NCBI GenBank assembly: GCA_002803225.1
Contig: NXFV01001780.1
Coordinates: forward strand, 18,009 to 82,008
DNA from: Gamarada debralockiae
Lineage: Eukaryota > Ascomycota > Leotiomycetes > Helotiales > Hyphodiscaceae
Length of the DNA stretch: 64,000 nucleotides
Reading direction: 5' to 3'
The translations under genes and the position numbers were made by a program. The notes beneath the pieces are model-generated. The model was not told where the DNA came from. It did not search any database and worked only from the letters and a program-made list of their open reading frames with translations. Positions 10,557 to 20,276 of this stretch are shown piece by piece (within the stretch, counting starts at the first letter, position 1; each line of letters begins with the position of its first letter).

Positions 10557-10703
10557 GGCGCGATGGCAGAGCGGTCTAATGCGATGTAAGTATCACTGGG
10601 AGCATTTTCTGAAAGCAGAAACTAACCCTTATCAGAGACTAGAACTACTCAAAGTTGTCATCTATTCTCTTCGGAGGCGCAGGTTCAAATCCTGCTCGCG
10701 TCG
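10557..10703 (+). tRNA. tRNA-Ser(AGA) with canonical intron plus an extra spliceosomal-type insertion
   Basis: The acceptor stem GGCGCGA (10557-10563) pairs with TCGCGTC (10696-10702), and discriminator G is at 10703 as in serine tRNAs. The A box is TGGCAGAGCGG and the B box GGTTCAAATCC. The long variable arm is CTC-TTCG-GAG (10667-10676) and the T stem GCAGG/CCTGC. The anticodon stem ATAGA/TCTAT forms only if 10586-10635 is removed: A-T at 10584-10585, AGA at 10636-10638, TCTAT at 10661-10665. The loop is then C-T-AGA-A-A with anticodon AGA at 10641-10643. A 15-nt intron (10645-10659) sits after position 37, the normal site. The mature length is 147-50-15 = 82 nt, the usual tRNA-Ser size. 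Confidence 0.88.
10586..10635 (+). other. 50-nt spliceosomal-intron-like insertion inside the tRNA gene
   Basis: The insertion starts GTAAGTAT (ideal fungal 5' splice site), has ACTAACCC 10-15 nt before its end (ideal branch site) and ends TTATCAG. It lies between tRNA positions 28 and 29, inside the 5' strand of the anticodon stem, not at the canonical 37/38 site. Exact GT-to-AG removal gives five Watson-Crick pairs in that stem. Its size and signals match the introns of the surrounding protein genes. Confidence 0.8.
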
Positions 10704-10713
10704 CAAAGAATAA

Positions 10714-10719
10714 TTTTTT
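10714..10719 (+). terminator. RNA polymerase III terminator of tRNA-Ser
   Basis: A run of six T residues begins 11 bp after the discriminator base, the standard Pol III stop signal. This supports Pol III transcription of the tRNA gene. Confidence 0.8.
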
Positions 10720-13189
10720 GGCTAGATTTTTTCTCTCATTTTGTGTTCTGGTTTGGTAAGCGAGCGGAAGGGGTTCGGACCGAGTTCCGATGAACCACCC
10801 CCTTTTTTACCCGAATGCGCCACCCTCTTTCAGCCCTGATTTGGCTGAGCTGAGACGGCAACACATTTGCGAATCCGAAAGAATGTTTCAAATTGGCCGG
10901 CTGAATTTGTGGATTCAATAATATTTTAGTCTCTTGGCTGTTTTAAGTAAAAGTTGCGCTCTTCAGCTGATTTGAGCTGAGTAATCTTTACAGTTATTTT
11001 TGTGGCGGTACAGTGTCGAGAAGGCCAAGCCTCTTCTAAAAAGCTCTGAAAAGGCTTATGGGAAATATCTCCATTGGTTAACAGGTAAGAGTAAAAGTTC
11101 CAAATTTGATTTGTTCAAATGACGTTAAACATGTTGTGACCCTGGGGAGCTGGTGGGTTTGACGAGGCTGACAGTTCTGGGACATCCGGGGCAAGGCTCT
11201 GTAAAGAAAGCTACGCATTCCACAAACGCTATCCCATCTTTTTAAATGATAGTCCGCCGCCATCTGAGTGCCCAAGTCGTGTTCAGTATTTCAAGTTTTG
11301 GGGTTTGCGAAAGTCATTCTTCCACCGCAAGAACGCAAGAGTACGTCATTCTCAAAGCCGATTATTACTTTGCAGTCTGCAATGAGCCGATGATCACTCA
11401 AACCCCAAATCAGGTGAGCTCCTTCCTCTTATACCGGGCGAGTCGAAGAATATCACAATCACATTTCACGTCACGGTTAATTGCGGGGCGAAGGGGGCAT
11501 TGTATTGTGTCAAGAGTGGAAAAGTGGGTGGGCAAAGAAGCCAGGTGAGCTTCCCCCTCTCTCACCGGGCGTGTTGAAGTATCATAACCATCACGGTTAA
11601 CTGCGGGGCGAAGGGTAAATGGCATCAAAAGTGGAAGAGTGGATGACCGAGGAAGGGTAAAGGACCCTTCTGACAGGCATGAGACACGATGCAGCTTGGC
11701 TGCTTAGGATCTTTCAGTACTCGTGCGTCGAATACGTCTTCCAGAAGGTCAGAAGCAAACTAGAAGCCAGTTCACATGCAAAAGCAACTTGCACCTCCAA
11801 AGAAAGGACAGATGACATGCCTACAAGACGTCATAACGGAGATATGAGGCTCTACACATGAGCGACTTCGGAACAAAAGAGGGGCTGTGCAACAGCCTCG
11901 CGCGCTGGAGCAAGTCCGAAACATAGGTGTTCGGTGGCTCCCGAATTTGAGAGCTGTTTTATAAGCAGTGACTCAAGCGATAGGATGGATACGGGTGCGG
12001 ATGTTTCAATCATTGTTGATTCTAAGGAACGTAGTACGGTATCGTGGTTTTGTTGCTGATAGAGGATTCCGAGGAAGAATTCCGGGATGGCTGAGCCGGG
12101 TCCGATCCGTGCCAAACCGCAGCTGGGCGTACTCGGCGATACTGAACGGGCATCCATTCATCCGTAAACAACAATTCAAACCCGATGGATTACAAACACT
12201 TCTTATCGACAGATTGAAGCAACGTGTGTGTAACTATTTGCTGTCAGTTCAATCAGACACTTATCGATGTCGAAGGGACAGCTCACGTTTCGCAAACCGA
12301 TGTTATCCGCCACCCGAGATCCAAAGGAACGACGACAACAAGTAGATATCACCACGGTCAGATCGACTCGTTCATGCGAGGTAAGCTCAAATCGGAGATT
12401 TACTGCAAAGCACGGCATAGCTTCTAGTGCTTCAAGAACCAGTGGAGTTTGAGAAAGCGAGGCACGAGGCTTTCGAACTGATTGGGTATTACGCAGCCTT
12501 GTCTCCCACACTCTAACCTCTTGTTTTCTGATTTGTCCGATCCTGGAGCTTGGCGTAGGAGCTATGATTTGGGGCTGAAAGACCCCTCTGTAACCGAGCT
12601 ATTGAGTTTTCTTGAAATCAGCATGCTCCTGCCGGCTTGGGCGAAATGGCATCATGGCAGATGCGAACTGCATGAGGCGCTGTACAGATGAGCTGTTGCC
12701 TGCATTCTTGCGTTGGTGATTCTGAGCTCCGTGCTCGGGCTTTGGGCTTGCATCGAATTTCAATCATGTGGTCTGTCTGGTAGTCAATCCTTCGAGAGAG
12801 TATCCTTCGTAGCATAGCCCTTCATCCTCAAACAGTTCTTATCGGCACAAAAAAGAGGGGAAGAGGAGTCATTGAAGCATATAAGGAACCTCCCAACTCC
12901 TCCTTATTTGAATTTGCTGCTCTCCTCATCAAACTCTTCGATATTTCCAGCCTTGTTCCAATAACCACTATTTTCTCTGCAATTATATGCACCTTGCTAG
13001 ATTAAGCATTCTCTTTCAACTTAATCCCTACCAGATTTTTTACCCCACACCCTCAGACAGTCGGCAATCTGGCCTCCCAAATTTTCGACGGTATCATTCG
13101 TTTGCATTGGCCCACCTAGTAAGCCACCGCTGCCTTACCCCCACGATGCATATCCCAATTAACTCACTTGCCTTAGCTCTTTCTGGCCC
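10720..13189. other. Gene-poor region with relics
   Basis: I see no convincing protein gene in these 2.5 kb. It contains the 131-bp tandem duplication (11414 onward), a short retropepsin-like fragment (around 11862-12056) and the leader of the next gene with an upstream ORF (12987-13193). Other ORFs of 60-125 codons lack recognisable sequence. Confidence 0.55.
11414..11660. repeat. Diverged tandem duplication, about 131-bp unit
   Basis: Copy 1 (from 11414) and copy 2 (from 11545) both start CAG|GTGAGCT/C. They share ACCGGGCG, a GAAGTATCA-like block, CACGGTTAA, TGCGGGGCGAAGGG, and TCAAGAGTGG or TCAAAAGTGG. Copy 2 lacks about 13 bp present in copy 1. Function is unknown. Confidence 0.65.
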
Positions 13190-13193
13190 ATGA
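12987..13193 (+). promoter_or_regulatory. Upstream ORF overlapping the next start codon (ATGA)
   Basis: A 68-codon ORF in the leader ends with a TGA that overlaps the ATG at 13190 by two bases. If this ATG is the true start, the arrangement permits termination-reinitiation control. If translation begins at 13214, the uORF simply ends about 20 bp before it. Confidence 0.35.
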
Positions 13194-13951
13194 GGACTAG
13201 ACAGCCATTCAACATGGCCGCGCCTGACCACAACATCTTCCACAATGAGGGGTATCATCATGAGCTCCACGAGTGGGCATGCCCAACATGTGACAAGATG
13301 ATTTCGTCGTCTCGACCACCCGTCTACAATCCAGACAACTGCAGCTGCGCTGATCTCTGTGGGTATACCAATGGCCTGACCGAAGTCCCTCAGCCTGCCG
13401 CCTCCCCAGCGCAAGGCTACCAGTATGGGAACAACAACACAGCATACTACCAGCCCCCACAGTCATATACTTCCTCAACGGCATCTGTGCCATGCCCTGA
13501 GGGCATTGAACGTGAGGGTCCAAACCTTCGCGTCACCAACACCTACCTGCCCCTTGGACCGGACGCTGGGCTGAACGAAGTTCAGCATCGACGCTCTGCT
13601 TCTGCCCACTCGGACATGTCATACCAAATGCGACGCTTCCTCGTCGACCAACAAAAGAACCAACCACGTCACAATGTCTCGCCTCCAACTGAGACCAATT
13701 TCTTGAAGCAAGATGTCTACATCCAATCGCAGTCCTCGAAGAAGACCAAGACGAACAAGCAGCGAAGGAAGCCCAGCTATCAAAGCTTCGAGAGCGTTGG
13801 CACTGAGGATTATGACTTCATTGCTGGAGGAGCTGATGCCATGGCCCACATCGGCAAGTGGATCGACGATGATAGGTTCGGGTATTCTCGAGATGGGTAT
13901 GGATATCCGCTGAGCATGAGTGGAATGACTGATGAATTGAATGGAGAATGA
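13190..13951 (+). CDS. Uncharacterised protein with N-terminal cysteine cluster
   Basis: This is a single exon of 253 residues from ATG 13190, or 245 from ATG 13214 (MAAPDHN). The second start may be the better one, as it lacks the short RTRQ leader. The N-terminus holds CPTC (31-34) and CSCADLC (51-57), a spacing that could bind zinc. A Gln/Tyr/Ser/Pro-rich disordered part follows, then a basic SKKTKTNKQRRKPSYQSF segment near residue 185 (possible nuclear signal) and an acidic, Tyr/Gly-rich C-terminus. I do not recognise a family. Composition and codon pattern look like a real gene. Confidence 0.65.
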   Translation: MRTRQPFNMAAPDHNIFHNEGYHHELHEWACPTCDKMISSSRPPVYNPDNCSCADLCGYTNGLTEVPQPAASPAQGYQYGNNNTAYYQPPQSYTSSTASVPCPEGIEREGPNLRVTNTYLPLGPDAGLNEVQHRRSASAHSDMSYQMRRFLVDQQKNQPRHNVSPPTETNFLKQDVYIQSQSSKKTKTNKQRRKPSYQSFESVGTEDYDFIAGGADAMAHIGKWIDDDRFGYSRDGYGYPLSMSGMTDELNGE

Positions 13952-14500
13952 GCGTCATGGCTTGGATGATGGGGAACTTTGGCGTTTGGTTTTTGGCTTT
14001 GTATGAGTGAACGATGATACCCGGGTGACGACTCTCTTTTGTGAATGAGGGCGGCCTTTTGATTTGGCGTTGGTGGTTAGCCTTGCTCTTCTATTCTTGG
14101 ATTCTTTTCGGGGATTCTCTTTGAACTTTGAGTGGTTTCTTGGTTTGGTGTTGGCGGCTAGCGTTGTTGTTGCTTTCTTGTCGATTCTTCCGCGATGGTG
14201 TTTTGCTCTTGACTAGCATACGTCGGTATTCTTGTAGCCTATGTACGACCATGTATCAGTAGGAGCGACGATTTTGATTTTGGAGGTTTTACCTTTATTC
14301 AATTCAAACGGATCCGCCGAACCTTCCCAGAGACGCAACTCCTTGAAATGTGGTGGAGTTAACCTTGTGAGGTGAACACTTGCTCATGACAGGAGAGTGC
14401 AAGTAATGATGGACTTCCATGGTAGACCATATGTCTCAATGGAAATCATAAAAGAGTCGACGTCTCGAACTTGACATTTTGTTGCTTTGCACGCCAAGTG
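13952..14500. other. Intergenic region
   Basis: This is the 3' flank of the cysteine-cluster gene, T/G-rich on the plus strand. No gene or repeat was recognised. Confidence 0.55.
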
Positions 14501-16340
14501 TTATGGGAAGACATTGCGCACACCCATTTGATTATGTCCTATGATTTCATCCCAAAATGAACTCCTTCCACTGCTTGCCCTCCTGCCTGCAAGAATTATT
14601 GAAAGCATCCTTGAACACCTTACCCAAACCCACGCGGTATGCAATGTCATTTCTATCCCTCTCAATAAGCAAGTCATAGTGCAAGTCCCACGCAGACTGC
14701 ATTCTCTTTTTCGGGATATAGTAAGCCTAATCATCGTATTCGTGCTCCTTGCCAAACTGCTTGGCATCCGAGATCGAGATGAATTCAAGTGGCTCCTCAG
14801 GATCTGGCACTTTCGCCCGCCTGTGTCTCTCAAGCACGATCGTCCCACACCAGTCGTCTTTGTAGTCTAAGATGCTGTAACGTTGGAACTTTCGGCCAAA
14901 GTCCCGCTTTGGATCTTCTCTAACGCGGAAGAACGCTGACCATGTGAAGAACTGCAGATAGGGCATGTATTTTTCGGAACTGTTCCGGATGAACGCGGTT
15001 GACTGGGGAAGAGCTGTTTTCAATGATTCTCACTCCATATGGGCACTCGGAGAGAATGTACTTGAAGTCGTCAGACCGACTTCCTCGAGGAAGTTTGCAC
15101 TCTTTTTCTTTGATGTAGCGGCCATACCTGTCGTACTCGTTTCCTTCGATATTGTCTTTTCTCTTTGGAGCCGTATTATCCTCGTCGCCTTCCCAAACAA
15201 GTCGCAGGTTTCCGTTGACGTAACCGAATGTACCATGCATCCAAGCATGGTTCATAAGCCAGTCCTCAAGATTCTCCTCACAACCAGACAATAGATGGGG
15301 CTTGTATTCCGTCATTTCGCCTTGCCAGCCGCATCATGACCAGCCCGGGAATCTTTCATCATCTTTGATCTAAACGCCGCTCAGGTGCGTCTCGAGCCTC
15401 CCAGAGAAGGGCCTAATCGAAGTGGGAGGACGGAAGACCATGGATGAGACTTCCTCCCAGTCCATCGCATAAAAGGTTTCCGATTCCGTTGAAAGCGGCA
15501 AGAATGTCCTTGGAGAAGGATAGATGACGCTGCATGTATAGCTCGAGTGCCTTCTTGTATACCGAGAGCGCCAACTCCGAAAGTTGACCCAACATAGCAG
15601 TGGAGATTCGATGAATTCTATTGACCACCCAGCGGAAGGGTGCTCAGTGATAGTTTCAGCCGATCTTGCAGTGCAGCGACACTGGAAGCAGATGCGCCCA
15701 TTGACGAAAATGAGGATGCGAGTCGACATCAGCCGTTCTTGGAATATCTAGGCTCGAGCATTCCAATGCCACTGCCGAATGCAGGTCTCTGCAGGTTGGG
15801 TGGACATCAACCGAACTTCTGGACTGTACTGCTCAATGGCTTGTTCTGGGGCGAACCTCTGTGTAGCCCCTGCAGTCCGGCATTCTCCGTCGGCGGCACA
15901 TATCGTCAGGTAGGCGTTGCCATATACGAGGTCCATAACTCTAGAGTGGAGCGTCCAAGACCTCTTGCTATTTGGATTATGTAGAGCGAATCGACCCAAA
16001 GATAGCGTTCCCCAAGAGCACGAACAAGTTCAATAGCATCACGTATAGTACGTAGTAAATCCGAGAGCTTTTTCCGAATGCATCCGGAACTCATGAGTCC
16101 TTGATGTTATCTTCCTTCTTCGTAAAGACTGGACCTTTGCCCCAGATATAGTTCAATGCGACATATCTTGCTCCAGATAGAAGAGAAAAAAAGGGTTATG
16201 TTGTCTACATCGATGACACCGAAGAATGATTTCCACTTGGATAAGTCGTGGCCTGTCACCTGACATGTGGACCCATGATGTCGGACGCATGTCTCTGTCC
16301 TTTGCCGAATTTGAGGTTATGTCGATCCTGCGTTTTGCAA
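14501..16340 (-). pseudogene. HET-domain (heterokaryon incompatibility) pseudogene
   Basis: Fragments in shifting frames read in the order of a HET protein: ARYVALNYIWGKGPVF (near 16170), LLRTIRDAIELVRALGERYL then WVDSLYIIQ (15970-16065), VMDLVYGNAYLTICAADGE (near 15900-15945), RILIFVNGRICFQCR (15680-15725), RHLSFSKDILAAF (near 15510) and a C-terminal part with EDWLMNHAW and WEGDEDN (14920-15315). A TGA at 16091-16093 follows NIKDS, and at least two frameshifts separate the YIWG, WVDS and CAADG blocks. HET domains trigger cell death after fusion of incompatible strains. This copy cannot encode the domain intact. The ends are approximate. Confidence 0.82.
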
Positions 16341-18002
16341 AGTTCTGCCAAAGAACAGATCGGGTGACTCTCGAGTCGGTGTAGACGTCAGCACAATGTA
16401 GGTATCGTCGAACCGGCCAGTTCTAGTGCACACGGATCCGCCTTGGGCAAGCTCGTGACGATGACTTCCCCACTTCTATCATGCTTGAGAACTCTTTCCG
16501 TCAACTTGCAGCTCGCATAACACAAAGATTCCTTTTATGGCCAATTATTAATGTTTGATGGGAGATGTCGAGATCATGACCTCTGTCGACCGATTGCGAA
16601 GTCTTCTTGTATAATGGTTCACGCAGAGATTATATGACGAGCCGACAGAATGGACAATCCTTCCTGGGGTGTATTTCCTTCAAGGTGCCGAGCCTGAGTC
16701 CCGTTCGGGCCAAACTACATGCCCTCATCCAGCTCTCCGAGGCTATCTAGCCCAACTCCACCTCCTGGCTCTTTGCTAGGAGGTCGTATTAACCGCCTGT
16801 GCTTAGTGTATTCGTTTATTAAGAATTTCTCCTCGGCGAGTCTCATCGAAGAACATCTTATGCAAGCCCTCCCTTCCTTCTTAATGAACTCGTCTAAGAT
16901 TTTGTGGATCTATCGAGATTGTCTATCAGTAAACCTGACCTCCATCATCAAGAGAACGCAATCTGACCTTCTCGTGTCTGATCACTTTCGTGATAATCAA
17001 GTCCCAACGTCTTCTGACAGCTTCAGGCTAAGACTCTTAGCTACAAACATCTCATGTGTCGAGTGTGGCACCTCACCATCTGTCGTCGGCTTGTTCGCCT
17101 ATTTAGGTCGGTCATTCTTCCTCTGAACGGGGGTGCTATAGGGCCTCATCAGGTCTGAGAGGTTCTCGCTGTCCGTTTCCGTTCTCGTGATGAACGTCAT
17201 TTCGTTCCGCTGATGGTCCAGCAGTGCCTTCAACATTGAGACCGTTCTAGAGACCGTTCTCGTTATCATGTGGTTGACCAATACCATTCGAAGTATCTTG
17301 GAGTGATCGCCATTCTCCATTGTTGATATGCTGACTTAAGGGTTTTCGATATGTAAAATTCGCAGGAACTCGAAAGAAAATAATGAGGCATAGGACAAGG
17401 CTGGGGAGATCTCTGTGGGAGAAAGAAGAGATCTTACGTAGGGGCATCTAAATATCTTCGGATGGTAGTAATAGACCCAATTGAGCCCTAACGACCTTGT
17501 TGTTGATGTTTACATCGCTTTTCACTTCATCGTAACTGTCTAATAGCTAGTACAGTCTAAACACTCGTCTTGGGATACCTCCATAAATAGCCACTGTGGC
17601 TTCGAGGAGGCTGAAAAAAAAAAGGGGGAGGGAGGGGGAGGGCGCTTGAACTGGACTATCCCGTGCAGCCTGAAGATGCCAGAAAAGGAATGTGATTATT
17701 GATCGTGATTACAGGTTGAAGAATGGGATATCTCGATGGGAAAAGGAAAGGAGAAATGGAAGTGCGCGGTGATGTCCAAAAGCCAACCGGACAATTGAAG
17801 TTTGGTGATCTTCCAGAAAATCCGGGGAAAGCAAACCCTGCTTCCGTCACATGCCAATGGGCTTCGAGCCCCTCTTTATTTCTCATTCTTTACTCTTTCT
17901 TTCAACATCTCTATCTCCTATCTCGAACTGAACATGAGGTGGCGCAGAAGGCCTATTGATCTCAACCCCAGCTGATTGAGCTCTTCGATACAGCTTTTCA
18001 AA
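16341..18002. other. Gene-poor region, possible further relic
   Basis: An open plus-strand ORF (16719-17126, 135 codons) lies opposite a minus frame that is coding-like but broken by stops (LAEEKFLINEYTKHRR, RPPSKEPGGGVGLDSLGEL). I recognise neither. A purine-rich tract (A9 then G-rich) sits near 17613-17640. A copy of a small dispersed repeat begins at 17760, in the promoter of the patatin gene. Confidence 0.4.
17760..17875 (+). repeat. Small dispersed repeat, copy A
   Basis: The first 39 bp match the segment at 51558 at about 82 percent by eye (AAGTGC-CGG-GATGT-CAAAAGCCA core). Looser similarity continues for about 70 bp (ATGCCA, pyrimidine-rich TCT stretch). Confidence 0.5.
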
Positions 18003-19893
18003 ATGGCTGGAGTACTGACGGCCATCTGGAGGGTCATTGTGGATGTTCTGCTGTTCTGGCAAGTCGTAAGCAATTCCTTCAGAAGTTCTCCATGTTGAAG
18101 CTAATGATCTCTAATTAGAGATTCCTCAAATGGTTGACTCGCAAGAAACCTGTGGAACTATGGTTCGAGATTCTCAAAGACGCCAAAACATACGAGGAAT
18201 GGGAGGAGGCAGCTTTCCAACTCGACGTTTTGTTGGGCAATGATCTATGGTACGCCTGCCCTTTGGTTAGCAATACAAATGCTAACAGGCACTACTTCAG
18301 GCGTCAAAACCCGACCTCGAAGTATTACGATTACAAGCTCATTCACGAACGCCTCCAATCGATCATCATTGCACGCGAAGAAGGGGACATCCTACAGTTG
18401 GTCAATCTACTACGGTCGGGCCTGGTACGGAATTTAGGGAATATATCTGCGCCGCGTCTTTTCAACCGGGCTTTTGCCGGGACGAAGCTTTTGATCGAAG
18501 ATTATATCACACAAGTTGCACAAGCTATAGCGGATGTCACCAAGCTACCCACTTCTCCTGGCGGTGATGGAAATGGAGTGGTGCCCGGGTTCAGCAGTCA
18601 GGCAAAGTTGGATCTTTTACACGATACAAGACAGGCTTTTGGGAGGAGTACACTAGTTCTACAAGGCGGAGCAATCTTTGGATTGTGCCATTTGGGAGTG
18701 GTGAAAGCTCTCTTCGCTCGGGGACTGTTACCGAGAATCATCACAGGAACAGCGACAGGAGCTTTGATTGCGGCTTTGGTTGGAATACATACCGAGGACG
18801 AACTTCCCAAGTTTCTTAGCGGCGAGAGTATTGATCTCTCTGCCTTCGCTGGCAAGAGCAAAGCTTCCGTCATTGAGAATGGCCACACGAATTCCTTGTC
18901 CTTTGCGACTTGGTGGGAGACTCTGCAAAGAAGAATAAAAAGATTCTTCCGTGAAGGTTATTTCCTGGATGTTACGGTTTTGGAGGAGTGTGTCAGAGCG
19001 AATGTTGGGGATCTTACTTTTGAGGAAGCATACAACCGGACGAAGAGGGTGCTCAACATCACAGTAGCAACTACTGGAAGGGGCGGAGTTCCTAACCTCC
19101 TCAATTATCTCACAGCGCCCAATGTCGTAGGTTCTCTTGGTTCCAGCCAAATGCCATGGCTAACAATCGACAGTTGATCTGGTCGGCCGCAATCGCATCC
19201 AACGCATCTTCTCCATCGCTCTACGGCCGCTCAATCACTCTAAAATGCAAAGACCTATCCGGAGCCATCGTGCCTTGGTCAGCAGCATCCGAGACCACCT
19301 TCCGGCCCTGGACACACGCCTCATACAATGACCGGGACTCGCCATTATCTCGGATCGCAGAACTATTCAACGTCAACCACTTCATCGTCAGCCAAGCTCG
19401 CCCATACCTTGTTCCTTTCCTACAGAGCGACATGCATGGACCTTCTCCAATCTACACCCGTGGCGGACGAACTTCGTTGACTGGCGGAATCCTCCGTCTC
19501 ATAACGATGGAGATCCACCACCGTTTGCAACAGCTTGACAGTCTCCAACTTCTCCCCTTATCAATAAGACGTTTCTTGGTGGATGAACATGTTCCTGCCG
19601 CATCTGTGACTTTAGTTCCGGAGATATCGACAAGTGATTTCATTCGTTTGCTCGAGACACCCACACAGGAAAGCTTGGATTACTGGATTCTGAGAGGAGA
19701 GAAGAGCGTTTGGCCTGCTGTTGGTGCGCTGAAGGTTAGGTGTGCAGTTGAATCCGAGCTTGATCGTGGTTATCAGTTTGTGAGGAGGAAAAAAGCCGGA
19801 GGTTTGAGGAGAAGGGGGAGTGCTGTTGATAATGCTAATGAAAAGGAGAGGAGGGAGAGGGAACGTGCTAATAGCGTTGGTGCAAAATGGTAG
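18003..19893 (+). CDS. Patatin-like phospholipase / triacylglycerol lipase family protein
   Basis: Exons 18003-18065, 18119-18249, 18301-19126 and 19174-19893 give 579 residues. An N-terminal hydrophobic helix (VLTAIWRVIVDVLLFWQV) is followed by WFEILKDAKTYEEWEEAAF and RQNPTSKYYDYKLIHERLQ. The patatin core has the glycine-rich oxyanion loop LQGGAIFGLCHLGVV, then IITGTATGALIAALV where the G-x-S-x-G nucleophile elbow is expected. NVNHFIVSQARPY and FRPWTHASYNDRDSPLSRI are strong for the fungal Tgl3/4/5-like group that acts on lipid-droplet or membrane lipids. No Ser is visible in the elbow, so activity is uncertain. Intron 2 (18250-18300, 51 bp) has no stop and keeps frame, so it can be mistaken for coding sequence. 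Confidence 0.88.
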
Positions 19894-20276
19894 GAATGGA
19901 TGGGGAGTCCTTGGGAAAGTCCATTGCATTGGTTTAGGCGTTTGTAAGATTTTACATATGTGCACTGCGGAGAGGCCATGCAGCCAACGCGAAGCCGAAA
20001 CGGGCTCAATTGTCCAAAAATTTGCGAGTGATTGAGAGCTCCAGAATTTGAGTATCCGGTAGAGAATGCCTTCCATAGAAGGTAGATAACGAGTCGAGAT
20101 CTCCAAAGCCCACACGTATCCATGTTACCAGCCACAGACGCAAGTTTTGTTCAGAATCGTGATTTATTGAGGTGGTCCCGTACCAGCCATGCTATTTTCG
20201 AAAGTACACCATGACCCCCCGAAAAAGCACAAGAACCCTGCACAAAAGCCATGGCACAAGTCATCCCGAACCCAGT
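19894..20276. other. Intergenic region between convergent genes
   Basis: It holds the 3' flanks of the patatin-like gene and RPL35. No feature was recognised. Confidence 0.6.

Noticed and set aside
10557..10703. Reading the tRNA as tRNA-Leu (anticodon AAG or CAA) with one long intron
   Set aside because: No such reading has T at position 33 together with a paired anticodon stem. The discriminator G, variable arm and 82-nt mature length fit serine.
16719..17126. 135-codon plus-strand ORF
   Set aside because: No recognisable sequence. The opposite strand looks like a broken coding frame, so this may be its shadow. Not called as a gene.
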